DNA of 64,000 nucleotides from assembly GCA_036378535.1 (NCBI GenBank), contig DASUWH010000043.1:18287-82286 (forward strand), written 5' to 3'. The position numbers and the translations under genes are program-made. Under the pieces are notes generated by a model. It saw nothing but the letters and a program-made list of their open reading frames with translations, was not told the origin of the DNA and did no database searches. The DNA is from Gp1-AA122 sp036378535 (lineage in GTDB: Bacteria; Acidobacteriota; Terriglobia; Terriglobales; Acidobacteriaceae). This document shows positions 1-9,069 of this stretch, piece by piece (the stretch's first letter is position 1; each line of letters starts with the position of its first letter).

Positions 1-1070
1 GCGATGTCGGCGGGCGTCATCGTGGTAATGCCGCCATTCACGTTGGTGTAGCGCAGGATTCCCTGGCAGAGAGTGGGCGTAGGAATCGTCCGTACCGTAC
101 TCTGCTCTTCCCGCTGTCGCGTGCCCTCATAGTTCACAAAAAAGAACAGGCGGTCTTTCTTGATGGGACCACCCAGCGATGTTCCAAAGATGTTGCGAAT
201 CAATTTATCCGGGCGGTTGGACTGTCCGCTGGCTATCTCTGATCCTTTCACGAAGTAGTCATTGGCGCTGGTCAGGGTGTTGCGGTGGTATTCATAGAGC
301 GACCCATGGAAGTTGTTGGATCCGCTTTTGGTGACCAGTGAGACCTGCGCGCCTGAACCTTCCCCCTGGTCGGCGTTGTAGTTCGTGGTGGTTACTCGGA
401 ACTCCTGTACTGAATCCAACGTGACCGGCAGAACCGACGTAAAAGCATATCCGTTGCCCTGGTCATTCACGTCCACACCGTCGAGCGTGATGTTGCTTTG
501 ATCGCTGCGGGCGCCGTTGACCGATCCACTGCGTGTGTCCTGATTTTTGTCGATGTCAGGGCGATTGCCGGTGTAGGCCACGCCGGCCTGCAAGCTCAGC
601 AGGTCGGGAACGTTACGACCTTCGATGGGAATCTGCCGTACTTGGGTCTGGTCGAAGGAGTTGCCGATGGAGGCGTCCACCATGTTCAACGCCGGCGTCT
701 CACTGGTGACGGTAACACTTTCCGTGACGCCGCCCACCTTGAGTTCAACATTGGCGGTCGCGGGGGTATTTACCAACAGCTGCAGACTAGTTTGTTCGTA
801 GTGGGCAAAGCCGGGCGCGGTCACTCTCAAACTGTAGGTTCCGGGAGGCACGGCCAGCAACCGGTATTCGCCGCGCTGCCCGGTGGTAGCAGTCCTCTCG
901 ACCTTGGATTCGGCGTTCAGCAGAACTACCGTCGCATTCGGGATAGCGCTGCCACTCTGATCGGTAACCGTTCCTTGCAGGGAGGTGGAAGACGTTTGCG
1001 CCCAGCTTGTGCCAGCCGCCATCCAGCACAGCCCCACCAGACACACCATAACCCACTTGACGAGTTTCAT
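1..1070 (-). CDS. TonB-dependent receptor, Oar-like (3' end outside window)
   Basis: N-terminal part of a large outer-membrane receptor; about 356 codons are visible and the reading frame is open at base 1. The protein starts with a signal peptide (MKLVKWVMVCLVGLCWMAAG, cut near the Ala-Gln that follows). A carboxypeptidase-regulatory-like beta-sandwich comes next, around residues 28-110 (GTVTDQSGSAIPNATV; PPGTYSLRVTAPGF), then a plug-like region (DGVDVNDQGNGYAF, SLVTKSGSNNFHGS). Start: ATG at 1070 has an AGGAGG at 1079-1084, about 8 bases upstream. The N-terminus is very similar to the next gene downstream, so the two are tandem paralogues. Such acidobacterial Oar-like proteins are thought to import large substrates or act in adhesion; the ligand cannot be told from sequence. 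Confidence 0.88.
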   Translation of the reverse strand, partial: MKLVKWVMVCLVGLCWMAAGTSWAQTSSTSLQGTVTDQSGSAIPNATVVLLNAESKVERTATTGQRGEYRLLAVPPGTYSLRVTAPGFAHYEQTSLQLLVNTPATANVELKVGGVTESVTVTSETPALNMVDASIGNSFDQTQVRQIPIEGRNVPDLLSLQAGVAYTGNRPDIDKNQDTRSGSVNGARSDQSNITLDGVDVNDQGNGYAFTSVLPVTLDSVQEFRVTTTNYNADQGEGSGAQVSLVTKSGSNNFHGSLYEYHRNTLTSANDYFVKGSEIASGQSNRPDKLIRNIFGTSLGGPIKKDRLFFFVNYEGTRQREEQSTVRTIPTPTLCQGILRYTNVNGGITTMTPADI

Positions 1071-1226
1071 TGTCCGAACCTCCTGTTTCCCTGGTTCCCC
1101 GCGGGCGCGGAACCGTCGCGCATACACTAACCTGAGTTGAACCTTTGCACTTGTCTGGCAGAGACATGGTCTTGTCTCCTGGTGACCGCAAAGTGGCCAG
1201 CAGGAAATCCTCTCGCTTTGCCCCCC

Positions 1227-4200
1227 TCAGAACTCATAGCGCAGCGCGAATTGCATAACTCGCGGCTGCGTGAGCAGGCTCGAGTAGGTGCCAAACTGGC
1301 TCGGTGACTGCTCGATCGATGTCACCGCCGAGCCCACGCCCTGCGCGTTGAAGCGCACAAGATTCAAGACGTTGAATACCTGCCAGGTGAATTGCAGACT
1401 CTGACTCTCGAACGTCTTCCAGCGTTTGCTGAGGCCGAGATCGAGGCCGGCATAGCCTGGTCCGCGCAGCACGTTGCGCGAGGCGCCGCTTCCAGGAAAG
1501 GGAATGAAGAAATCGGCTTGTGCCGCGGCCGGATTGGCAAAAGCTGTAACCGATCCGTTCGGCTGCTTGTAGACGCCAGTGTGCGGCAACGCGCTTGCCT
1601 GTGCCAAGCCGGTGTAGAACCAGTCCGTAGGCCAGTTCTGTCCGACGTCCACGCTGAAAGGCAACCCGGAGGTCCATCGCGTCACGCCCGTCAGTTGCCA
1701 GCCGCCAATCACGGCGTCGGTTTTGCCGCCCGCGTTTGCGCCGAAATGCTTGCCTCGGCCGAATGGCAGTTCGGCGAGCCAGTTCGCGTTGAACTGGTGG
1801 GTCGCATCGAAATCAGATACCGAGCGCTGCGAGTTGGGATTGAAGGCGTTCTCGAGCCGGCTGCCGACGAGACCGATGTTCTGATAACCAACGAGGGCAA
1901 AGCCAACGCGAGATGCGGTAGAGGTAACGTCGATGGACTTTGAATAAGTGTAATTCAGATCGAATTGAATGCCGTTGTAAAGCTGCCTGCGCAAGGTCGC
2001 TTGCAGCGCGTTGTAATTGGAGTTGCCAATCGAGCTCCAGGCGTAGGCAGAGATGGCCTGGTTATTAAGATATTTTCCGGCGCCGTTGCCCATGATTCCT
2101 GGAGGTCCGTTGAAATACAGGGTTTGACCGAGGCTGTTCTTCAAACCGCCATAGAGATCGATATCGGCTAGTCCGACGATTTCGTTGCCGACATAGGCGC
2201 AACCTGGGTTGTAATAAAGGTCGTAAACGGCTTGTATCAGACCCGCGCTCCCGGGAACGATGTTGCCGCCACAGAAGGTCTGATAACCGCTGGCGCCGCC
2301 GGCTAACCCGGGCAGCATATCGTGCCAGTACGCCGCCGTTGGCCCGACTTGGGCATCGGTTACAGAAGAAAGTGTCTGTTTATAGCTGGCAGCGCCGCTG
2401 GCGATGGCATTGCCATTGATGCGGGCCAATTTCGACAAGGCGGTAGCCGCCGCGTAGTAGTCAATTCCGGTTTTCGGATCCACGATATCCAGGGGCTGGT
2501 TCAGGTCGCGCTGCGTCAGGAGGCGCCCGCCAAAGCGGCCGACATAGGAAAGCTGCAGCGAAAAATGGCCAGGCAACTCGCGCCCGATCGAGAAATCCAG
2601 CGTGTATGAATGTGGGGTTTTGAGAGTGTCGTCGACGGCCCAAAGATTAGCCTGAGAATTCGGGGGGATGGCCTGCTGAGCAGACCAACTCGGCGCTGAG
2701 GGAAGGAAGGGAATGCCGAGTCCCGCCTGCATGTCGTTCGGAATCGTATTCAGGCCGGTGATTCGCGGCAGGTGCGCGACATCATCCACTCCCACTTGGC
2801 AGCAGGTATTCTGCAGGGTATATGCGAATCCGCCAGGAGCATTTTGGTCGAAGGTATTGATCAGCGCGAAACCAGCGCGATCGTAGACTTCGCCAAAGCC
2901 GCCGCGAATAACAGTTTTATCGCCATCGCCGAAGAGCTTCTGCAGCCAGCCGCCACTTGGCCGGGGCGAATAGGCGATGGCGATGCGAGGCGCGAAATCG
3001 GCTTTGGAGAGATGATAGAAGCCGGGGCCATGGTTTACAGGGCCGCCAGGTACGAAGGTGATCGAACCCTCGGAGGTGTAACCCAAGCCCTTCTTCATGT
3101 TCGCGACGTTAGTGGCGAACTGCTGGCCCAGGCTGAAGGACGAGGCTGCCTGAAGGCCATTGGTCTCCCAGGGCGGCGGAAACAGAGACCAGCGCAGGCC
3201 ATAAGTCACCGTCAGGTTCGGCTTCATACGCCAGGTGTCCTGGCCATAGAACTCGTACCAGTCCAGCCCGTACCTGCGCCGCATCGGTGCGCCTGGAGAA
3301 AGAAGGCTACCATTGCGATCGTAGTTGTACTGGCCAACGAAATCGGAAACCATGCCCAGCAGACCGATCATGGGGCGGTCATAACCAGACTTGAATGAGA
3401 GATCCACCTCCGGAAAAAGGCCAGCGCTGCCGACGGAGGGATCAAGTGGGCTGGTGGTGTCGGCGATTCCAGTCGGCGACATCCAACTGGAAGTGCCCAA
3501 CGTGAAGTTATTCGAATGTAGATAGCTCACGCGTGGATCGCGCGCGATGCCGACGTTGGTCCCGAATTGCAGCGCATGATTTCCCTTGGTCCAGGAGAAA
3601 TCGTCCACGAAATTGTTTACCGATACCTGAAAGTTGTGGCTGTAGGCGATGCCCTGATCAAGTCCGACGAAGGTATTCCAGGGAAGATTGTTATTGCCGA
3701 GCACGCCAACACTCTGGCGTGTGAATCCCCAGCGAAAGTTGTTGACGGTTGATGGACTTAAAACCGCGGTATAGCCAATCGCGAACCCTCTGCTGTGGTC
3801 GGCCAGAGTCTGTTCCGGAGATGATCCGGGCAGGAAGGGCTCCTGCGGATTGTTTACGTTCTGCAGGGCACCGCGCCAGAACAGCGTGTGCTTGCCAGCG
3901 CTGTCGAGGTGATAGTCAAGACGGGCGATGAACGCGTTATTGTCCAAGGCCACCGGGGCGCGAAAGCGGTAACCGGAATAATTCATTCCGTCGCCGACGG
4001 AAAAATCATTGGTCACCAGCCCCCCGAATGTCTGATTGAAGTAATTGCGCATAACCGCACTAGGGCCGATGTGCTTGGGGTCGAGGTTTGTGATTTCCTG
4101 AGGGGTTAGTCCAAAATAGCCGGCGGGGACGTTGTAAAAAGCTCCGCTGAGACCCTGAACCTGGCCGCCCGGACAGTTCGATCCCGCCGCGCACAAATAT

Positions 4201-5252
4201 CGCAGCACGCCGTCCCGCATCGCAACGGTTGGAATGGACCGCACTGCGCTGTGTTCCTCCCGCTGGCGTGTGCCTTCGTAATTCGTGAAGAAAAATAGCC
4301 GATCCTTCTTCACCGGACCGCCAAAGGAGAGGCCAAAAATGTTGCGATCCAGCTTCAGCGGTTTGTTGGGCTGGCCGTCGAGAAGTTCAGCGGTCTTCAC
4401 CAGGTAATCGTTGGCGCTGGTTGCGGTGTTCCGCAGGTACTCGTAGGCGGAGCCGTGAAAGTTATTGGATCCACTCTTGGTCACGAGGCTCACTTGTGCG
4501 CCGGATCCTTGCCCCTGGTCTGCGCCGTAGTTCGTTGTTGTGACCCGGAACTCTTGAACTGAGTCCAGCGGGACGGGCAGAACGGAGGTAAACGCATAGC
4601 CGTTGGCCTGGTCATTCACGTCAACGCCATCGAGGGTGATGTTGCTTTGATCGCTGCGCGCGCCGTTGACCGAGCCATTGCGCGTGTCCTGATCCTTATC
4701 AATGTCGGTGCGATTGCCCGTGTAGGCGACGCCTGCCTGCAAGCTCAGCAAATCGGGAACGTTACGTCCCTCCAGCGGCACCTGCCGGACCTGAATTTGA
4801 TCGAACGAATTTCCGATGGAGGCGTCCACGAGATCGAGGGCGGGTTCTTCCGAGGTGACGGTCACCGTTTCCTTTACTTGACCAACCTGCAGCTGCGCAT
4901 TGACCGTCGCCGGCGTGTTCACGAGAAGCTGCAAGCCGGTCTGCTCGTAGCTGCGGAACCCAGTGGCGGTCACCCGCAAACTGTAGGTTCCGGGCGGAAG
5001 AAAGGGGAACTGGTACCCACCGTCAGTCGCGGTGGCGGCTTGCCGAGCGATGGTCGATTCCAGGTTCTGGACGGTGACGCTTGCACCGGCTATCGCACTC
5101 CCCGTGCTGTCGGTGATAGTGCCGCGAAGCGAGGTAGTTGCCTGTCCTGAGGCTAGGCTGGCGCACAGCAGAACAGCCACGAACACCCCATAAATTGAGT
5201 TAGTGGACTCGTAAACACGCCGAGAGACCGCAAAAACAGTTGCGCGAGTCAT
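1227..5252 (-). CDS. TonB-dependent receptor, Oar-like, full length
   Basis: About 1341 residues. It has a hydrophobic signal segment (GVFVAVLLCASLASGQ), a carboxypeptidase-regulatory-like domain at roughly residues 40-125 (LRGTITDSTGSAIAGASV), a plug region (ITLDGVDVNDQANGYAFTS), then a long beta-barrel ending in the aromatic C-terminus ALRYEF typical of outer-membrane proteins. I chose the ATG at 5252 because GGAG lies 9 bases before it; an ATG at 5267 in the same frame has no ribosome site. Length fits the acidobacterial TonB/Oar family (1000-1400 aa). The upstream paralogue (1-1070) shares long identical stretches. The nearby secreted glycosidase-like gene suggests uptake of carbohydrate-derived material, which is inference only. 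Confidence 0.93.
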   Translation of the reverse strand: MTRATVFAVSRRVYESTNSIYGVFVAVLLCASLASGQATTSLRGTITDSTGSAIAGASVTVQNLESTIARQAATATDGGYQFPFLPPGTYSLRVTATGFRSYEQTGLQLLVNTPATVNAQLQVGQVKETVTVTSEEPALDLVDASIGNSFDQIQVRQVPLEGRNVPDLLSLQAGVAYTGNRTDIDKDQDTRNGSVNGARSDQSNITLDGVDVNDQANGYAFTSVLPVPLDSVQEFRVTTTNYGADQGQGSGAQVSLVTKSGSNNFHGSAYEYLRNTATSANDYLVKTAELLDGQPNKPLKLDRNIFGLSFGGPVKKDRLFFFTNYEGTRQREEHSAVRSIPTVAMRDGVLRYLCAAGSNCPGGQVQGLSGAFYNVPAGYFGLTPQEITNLDPKHIGPSAVMRNYFNQTFGGLVTNDFSVGDGMNYSGYRFRAPVALDNNAFIARLDYHLDSAGKHTLFWRGALQNVNNPQEPFLPGSSPEQTLADHSRGFAIGYTAVLSPSTVNNFRWGFTRQSVGVLGNNNLPWNTFVGLDQGIAYSHNFQVSVNNFVDDFSWTKGNHALQFGTNVGIARDPRVSYLHSNNFTLGTSSWMSPTGIADTTSPLDPSVGSAGLFPEVDLSFKSGYDRPMIGLLGMVSDFVGQYNYDRNGSLLSPGAPMRRRYGLDWYEFYGQDTWRMKPNLTVTYGLRWSLFPPPWETNGLQAASSFSLGQQFATNVANMKKGLGYTSEGSITFVPGGPVNHGPGFYHLSKADFAPRIAIAYSPRPSGGWLQKLFGDGDKTVIRGGFGEVYDRAGFALINTFDQNAPGGFAYTLQNTCCQVGVDDVAHLPRITGLNTIPNDMQAGLGIPFLPSAPSWSAQQAIPPNSQANLWAVDDTLKTPHSYTLDFSIGRELPGHFSLQLSYVGRFGGRLLTQRDLNQPLDIVDPKTGIDYYAAATALSKLARINGNAIASGAASYKQTLSSVTDAQVGPTAAYWHDMLPGLAGGASGYQTFCGGNIVPGSAGLIQAVYDLYYNPGCAYVGNEIVGLADIDLYGGLKNSLGQTLYFNGPPGIMGNGAGKYLNNQAISAYAWSSIGNSNYNALQATLRRQLYNGIQFDLNYTYSKSIDVTSTASRVGFALVGYQNIGLVGSRLENAFNPNSQRSVSDFDATHQFNANWLAELPFGRGKHFGANAGGKTDAVIGGWQLTGVTRWTSGLPFSVDVGQNWPTDWFYTGLAQASALPHTGVYKQPNGSVTAFANPAAAQADFFIPFPGSGASRNVLRGPGYAGLDLGLSKRWKTFESQSLQFTWQVFNVLNLVRFNAQGVGSAVTSIEQSPSQFGTYSSLLTQPRVMQFALRYEF

Positions 5253-5338
5253 GGTCAGTTGCTCCATGCGAACGGCTAGAATTTATTCCGGAAAACCTGA
5301 CGCCCAATTGCGGACAGAGACATTACTAAATTCCAGGA

Positions 5339-5367
5339 AGGTTATTGAGCTAGGCCAGAACTGTCAA
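5339..5367 (-). promoter_or_regulatory. Candidate sigma-70 promoter for the receptor gene
   Basis: On the minus strand TTGACA (5367-5362) is followed after 17 bases by TAACCT (5344-5339), about 85 bases before the receptor start. The -35 is perfect; the -10 is weak, so this is tentative. Confidence 0.35.
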
Positions 5368-5692
5368 GTGGGAAGTTAGATTGTTGATTATTGCAACATT
5401 GGCAAGGCAACTTGGAAACTCGCCTTGAAAGCGGGGCGGGGATGGTCTCGCTTGGCTACGCTTGAGGTCGGCGCTTAAGATCAAAATCGCCGATCGTCTC
5501 GAACTGCAACAAAATACGGACTCTTGGTTTCCCGATCAGATCGGTCACAGGCATTTGGTGCGCGTTTTCCAGCCAATTAGAGTGCATTCAGTTATCTCCA
5601 GGCTGGAAATACCACCGCCAAGTTCAAGACCGTATTTTGTATCCGCGTTTACACAGTCGGGCACAGATTCGTACCCTAGGGCGCCGACAGCC
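5368..5692. other. Intergenic region without recognisable gene
   Basis: Spacer between the receptor promoter and the terminator of the neighbouring glycosidase-like gene. A small imperfect inverted repeat (GTTG...CAAC, about 5384-5399) lies in it. An open frame at 5462-5695 has no ribosome site and no family resemblance; I see no supported gene. Confidence 0.4.
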
Positions 5693-5734
5693 TAAAAATA
5701 AAATTCCCGCCCAGCAGAATCGACTGAGCGGGAA
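5693..5734 (-). terminator. Rho-independent terminator of the secreted glycosidase-like gene
   Basis: On the minus strand a perfect 7-bp stem (TTCCCGC at 5734-5728 pairing with GCGGGAA at 5710-5704) is followed directly by TTTTATTTTT. It lies about 60 bases after the stop codon at 5795, the expected place for the terminator of that gene. Confidence 0.8.
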
Positions 5735-5794
5735 AGTTGAGTCGGATAGCTCTGATTCATCTTCGCACTACACGATCTACCGATGTGGTGGTTA

Positions 5795-7342
5795 TCAGTT
5801 CGTATAGTGAACCCCTGAGGAGATGCGGTTCAGAATGCTATTCTTACCGACCATCCGAACGTATAGCGTGTGATTGCCAGAGGGGAGAGTTGAAAGGTTG
5901 AAGGTGCCGCTGGATGCCGTCTGCGGGCTAGAGACCAGCGTCAGATTTTGTCCGTCGGGAGAATCATAAATCTCCAGGTGCGATACGGTTGTAAGACTGG
6001 CCAGGCTGCTGTTGGTGGGATTGAGCGACCAATTGAGGGTGTTACCGTTAACGGACGCGCCAACCGTGTAGCAGTTGTCGATGCCGCTCTCGATTTCGGT
6101 GCCTTCGTTGTAGTCATTCCAGGTGGCGATCTGCAGATAGGGCAGCGCGTTACTGCTGTAGTACTTGTTGCCTTCCGTCAGGGAAATTAGCCAGGTTTGG
6201 GCGCAATCCTGATCCATGATGCGGTTTTGTCCCCAGGCTGCTGTCGAGCTGTTAAAACCTTTGAAGGCTCCGCCCCACGGATATTCGCTCGGATATGTCT
6301 GCGCCGTCTGATAGAAGTTGTCGAGAGTTGCACTATTCGAGGCGGGGGAGATGTTGTAGATGAACTGATCGGTTTGCGGATCCGTGCCGGCCGGCTGAAC
6401 CCAGTAGAACGAGCCCGAGGAATCGGTGTGAGTGAAGCCACCGGACAATTCAAAGATGATAAGCGGCACTCCGTTATTGGCGTTGTAGGGAGCCTTGTTG
6501 CAATTGGTTTGCAGATTGTTGTTCCAGTTTTCCATCTGGACCCACACGTCCGCCCACGAAGGTGCCGGACCGGTTGCGGGAATCACGCTTTCGTCCGGGA
6601 AAATCTGAACGATGGGCCGGCCGTTCGCCTTTTGATAGGCATCGTTACCCCAGTGATATCCGTTCATGTAGCACATGTCGTTCCGCAGATGGGCGACTAC
6701 GCAGTTCTCAAAACTTGCTCCCGAGAGGCCGCCACAGCCTGCTCCGCTGGTGCCTGGGATTCCTGTGGACGTCACGTTATAGGCGAAAGATGGGCCGTCA
6801 TACATGATGAAATACATGGGGTCGCAGTTCTGCGGGCCACTGCAGTGGTGGGTGTACACGTAGGATTGAAACTTCAGAGTGGCTGCGTCTTCGCTGGTTC
6901 CGTCGCCTTCCCACGTCATGATTGCGCCGTCGATATGCCGCCTGCGCAGGTCCTCGGCTTGTGCGCCAACGGTGTTCGAGTCGTTCGAGGTGTAGCCAGT
7001 CTGTACGTTGTTATTACAAAAGCCCGTCCCCGTGGTGCAGTACCCGAGCATGAAGTTGGCATAGATTTTAGTGTTGCTTCCAAAATTGAGATAGCTGTGA
7101 ATGTCTTCGTCGGAAACATTGCCGGCAGGGCGATCGAATTCAGGCGTGGCAACTAAGGGGCGGGTATCGGTCTGGCCGGTAAATGTTTTTTGACACTGTA
7201 CGGGCAGCGTACCGCTGGCGGGGCATGCCGAGGTGTTATTAGAAGTTATAGATGAAAGCGTGGTTTGAGCAACTGCTCCGATTGCAAGAGATAGCAGAGC
7301 GCACAAAAGGACAAAGTTCCTGTGGAGATTGCGACTGAACAT
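5795..7342 (-). CDS. Secreted glycoside hydrolase-like protein (GH71/GH99-type fold suspected)
   Basis: 515 residues with a clear signal peptide (LLCALLSLAIGAVAQ, cut after about residue 26). The middle resembles TIM-barrel endo-acting glycosidases of the GH71/GH99 type: IYANFMLGYC near the first strand, HIDGAIMTWEGDG, and the late motif IATWNDYNEGTEIE, where those families have a conserved WND(Y/W)xEGTxIE segment with acidic residues in the active site. The last ~90 residues look like a beta-sandwich (Ig-like) module (HLEIYDSPDGQNLTLV, LPSGNHTLYVRMVG). GAGG lies about 8 bases before the ATG. A strong terminator follows. Substrate (alpha-1,3-glucan, alpha-mannan or another polysaccharide) is not decidable here. 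The pairing with outer-membrane receptors suggests a polysaccharide-use role. Confidence 0.7.
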   Translation of the reverse strand: MFSRNLHRNFVLLCALLSLAIGAVAQTTLSSITSNNTSACPASGTLPVQCQKTFTGQTDTRPLVATPEFDRPAGNVSDEDIHSYLNFGSNTKIYANFMLGYCTTGTGFCNNNVQTGYTSNDSNTVGAQAEDLRRRHIDGAIMTWEGDGTSEDAATLKFQSYVYTHHCSGPQNCDPMYFIMYDGPSFAYNVTSTGIPGTSGAGCGGLSGASFENCVVAHLRNDMCYMNGYHWGNDAYQKANGRPIVQIFPDESVIPATGPAPSWADVWVQMENWNNNLQTNCNKAPYNANNGVPLIIFELSGGFTHTDSSGSFYWVQPAGTDPQTDQFIYNISPASNSATLDNFYQTAQTYPSEYPWGGAFKGFNSSTAAWGQNRIMDQDCAQTWLISLTEGNKYYSSNALPYLQIATWNDYNEGTEIESGIDNCYTVGASVNGNTLNWSLNPTNSSLASLTTVSHLEIYDSPDGQNLTLVSSPQTASSGTFNLSTLPSGNHTLYVRMVGKNSILNRISSGVHYTN

Positions 7343-7930
7343 GCTGGGACCTCAGTAGTCAGATTTAGGAGAAACTGTCAAAGTTCAAGGCGTGCGGGCG
7401 TGGTTTCAGCAAAGTCAGAACTGCTGACTTACTTTTTATCTATCCGGTCTGTAGCGCGCACAACTTCAGGGCCGCTAACGGCGGCAGCAGTGTGCGCCGG
7501 TATTGCTCCTGATGGAGGCCCGGCTTAGAGTTCAGTTACGCTTTTGCTTACTGTCACGTTACCCAGCGCTTCTCAACTAATGGCAACTAACTCCGTGGTG
7601 CCTCTGATGCCAGGCAGTGAAGATGTAGTTGCCGATCTTTTCGATTCTGGCAAAAAACGTGACATGCAGAGTTGGTGCACAGAGTCACTGCTTTTACAGC
7701 TTTCTGTATATGTGGAGTAAGCAGCAGCTCAGGGCATGAAAATACGATGTTACTGTAGAAAGGTCGTCCGATTTTCAGAGTTGGCATTAGTTGGAAAGGA
7801 GCGCGGGTATACGATCCATGCCGCAGATTCGAAAGTTTTTCTGTCACGCATTTGTCAAGACGATCGGAACCTGAGGTTCTGGATGTCATTTGGAGGCGTG
7901 TGCGAATCAGGCCTGAGCTAGTCATAAAAA
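7343..7930. other. Intergenic region, no gene recognised
   Basis: About 590 bases between the glycosidase-like start and selC. Open frames on both strands (for example 7587-7925 minus) have no ribosome site, start context or family resemblance. It should hold the glycosidase-like promoter, but I cannot point to a convincing -35/-10 pair. Confidence 0.4.
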
Positions 7931-8028
7931 TGGCGGAAGCGTGTGCGAGTCGAACGCACCGGCGGCGGGCAAACCCGCCGCCCGCCGGTTTTGAAGACCG
8001 GGAGGATCACCGGACCCCATGCGCTTCC
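7931..8028 (-). tRNA. selC: tRNA-Sec (anticodon UCA)
   Basis: A 98-base gene ending in encoded CCA. The acceptor arm starts GGAAGCGC and closes with CGCTTCC followed by discriminator G and CCA, close to known bacterial selC. The anticodon loop CTTCAAA contains TCA. The variable arm is very long: a 9-bp GC stem (GGCGGCGGG pairing with CCCGCCGCC) closed by a TTTG loop. The T loop is GTTCGAC. Extended acceptor, UCA anticodon and giant variable arm together are diagnostic of selenocysteine tRNA. It implies the host uses UGA-directed selenocysteine insertion (SelA, SelB, SelD expected elsewhere). No selenoprotein was recognised in this window. Confidence 0.96.
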
Positions 8029-8049
8029 GTGTTGATGAGTTTCCGCGGC

Positions 8050-8709
8050 CTACTTCGGTTGTGCCGCTGTCCGCAAGTACGGCTTCAGCGTCTTGAATCC
8101 GCCCGGGAACTTCTGTTTTGCCTGATCGTCGGTCACTGACGTTGGGATGATGATGTCATCTCCGGGCTTCCAGTTCACTGGCGTGGCCACGTTGTGCTTA
8201 GCGGTCAGCTGGAGCGAGTCCAGAACGCGCAGCACTTCATCGAAATTGCGGCCGCTGCTCATGGGATAACTGAGCATCAGCTTGATCTTTTTGTCGGGGC
8301 CGATGACAAAGACCGTACGCACGGTGGCATTGTCGGCTGCAGTGCGGCCTTCGCAGCTCTCGCCGGCCTCGGCGGGCAGCATGTCATAGAGCTTGGCAAC
8401 CTTGAGCTCGGGGTCTCCGATCATCGGATAATTTACTTTGTGGCCTTGGGTTTCCTCGATATCGTTTGCCCACTTGCCGTGATTGGTGACCGGGTCGACG
8501 CTGAGTCCAAGAATCTTGCAGTTACGTCGGGCAAACTCGGGTTGCAGGCCGGCCATGTAGCCCAGTTCGGTTGTGCACACGGGAGTGAAATCCTTGGGAT
8601 GAGAAAACAAGATGGCCCAGCCGTTGCCAATCCATTCGTGGAAATTGATCTTGCCTTGCGTTGTATCTGCCGTAAAGTTCGGGGCTTCGGAATTGATGCG
8701 CAGAGACAC
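8050..8709 (-). CDS. 1-Cys peroxiredoxin (Prx6 type)
   Basis: 219 residues, typical Prx6-family length. Thioredoxin-fold peroxidase that reduces hydrogen peroxide and organic hydroperoxides in the cytoplasm. Motifs: SHPKDFTPVCTTELG with the peroxidatic Cys after PV, LSVDPVTNHGKWANDI, YPMIGDPELKVAKLYDML, and the long Prx6-type C-terminal dimerisation part (VATPVNWKPGDDIIIP). I chose the GTG at 8709 because a strong AAGGAGG sits 6 bases upstream; the open frame extends further to 8805 without a ribosome site. The active-site residue is encoded as Cys, not Sec, despite the adjacent selC. A second Cys (AGESCEGRT) occurs at a position not expected to resolve the disulfide. Confidence 0.93.
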   Translation of the reverse strand: MSLRINSEAPNFTADTTQGKINFHEWIGNGWAILFSHPKDFTPVCTTELGYMAGLQPEFARRNCKILGLSVDPVTNHGKWANDIEETQGHKVNYPMIGDPELKVAKLYDMLPAEAGESCEGRTAADNATVRTVFVIGPDKKIKLMLSYPMSSGRNFDEVLRVLDSLQLTAKHNVATPVNWKPGDDIIIPTSVTDDQAKQKFPGGFKTLKPYLRTAAQPK

Positions 8710-9069
8710 AGTGTTCCTCCTTGTCACAATTGGACGCGCTTCTGATGAGATCGATTCAATGCGGTCATGCTCCTGACCCACGTTGCGGAGGGGTGAACAA
8801 TCCACAGAAGGGGAAGCCCACCCAAACCGTTCCGCCGGGTGGGATGAAGCCGGTCAGCACCCACGCAGCGGCAGCCGCATACAACAACAGCGACCGCCGA
8901 GCATTGCTTTGCCTCGCATACTGAATAAGGATACGCGGGGCCAAAAACAGCTGTCAACGCAGCCTCAAACCGTGATGCGACATCGAATGTGCTTCGGCGC
9001 CGTTTGCGCCTTCCGAACCCAGCTGTCTGGCGCAAGTTAAGATAAGAATGGAGCCAGTTCGTTCCTGTC
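8710..9069. other. Divergent intergenic region between peroxiredoxin and malQ
   Basis: 360 bases that must contain the two outward promoters. I see no clear consensus pair, riboswitch or small gene. Open frames on both strands here are out of context. Confidence 0.35.

Noticed and set aside
498..1130. Open frames on the plus strand opposite the receptor genes (also 1392, 2772, 4647 and others)
   Set aside because: They are antisense shadows of the receptor coding sequence: no ribosome sites, no family resemblance, and codon pattern explained by the minus-strand gene.
5462..5695. 77-codon open frame in the receptor-glycosidase intergenic region
   Set aside because: No ribosome site, no recognisable protein features, and it ends against the opposite-strand terminator.
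7587..7925. 112-codon minus-strand open frame beside selC
   Set aside because: Composition is unlike the neighbours, with no ribosome site and no family resemblance.
8050..8709. Peroxiredoxin as a selenoprotein, because selC is adjacent
   Set aside because: The active-site codon encodes Cys within PVCTTE and there is no in-frame TGA; adjacency alone is not evidence.
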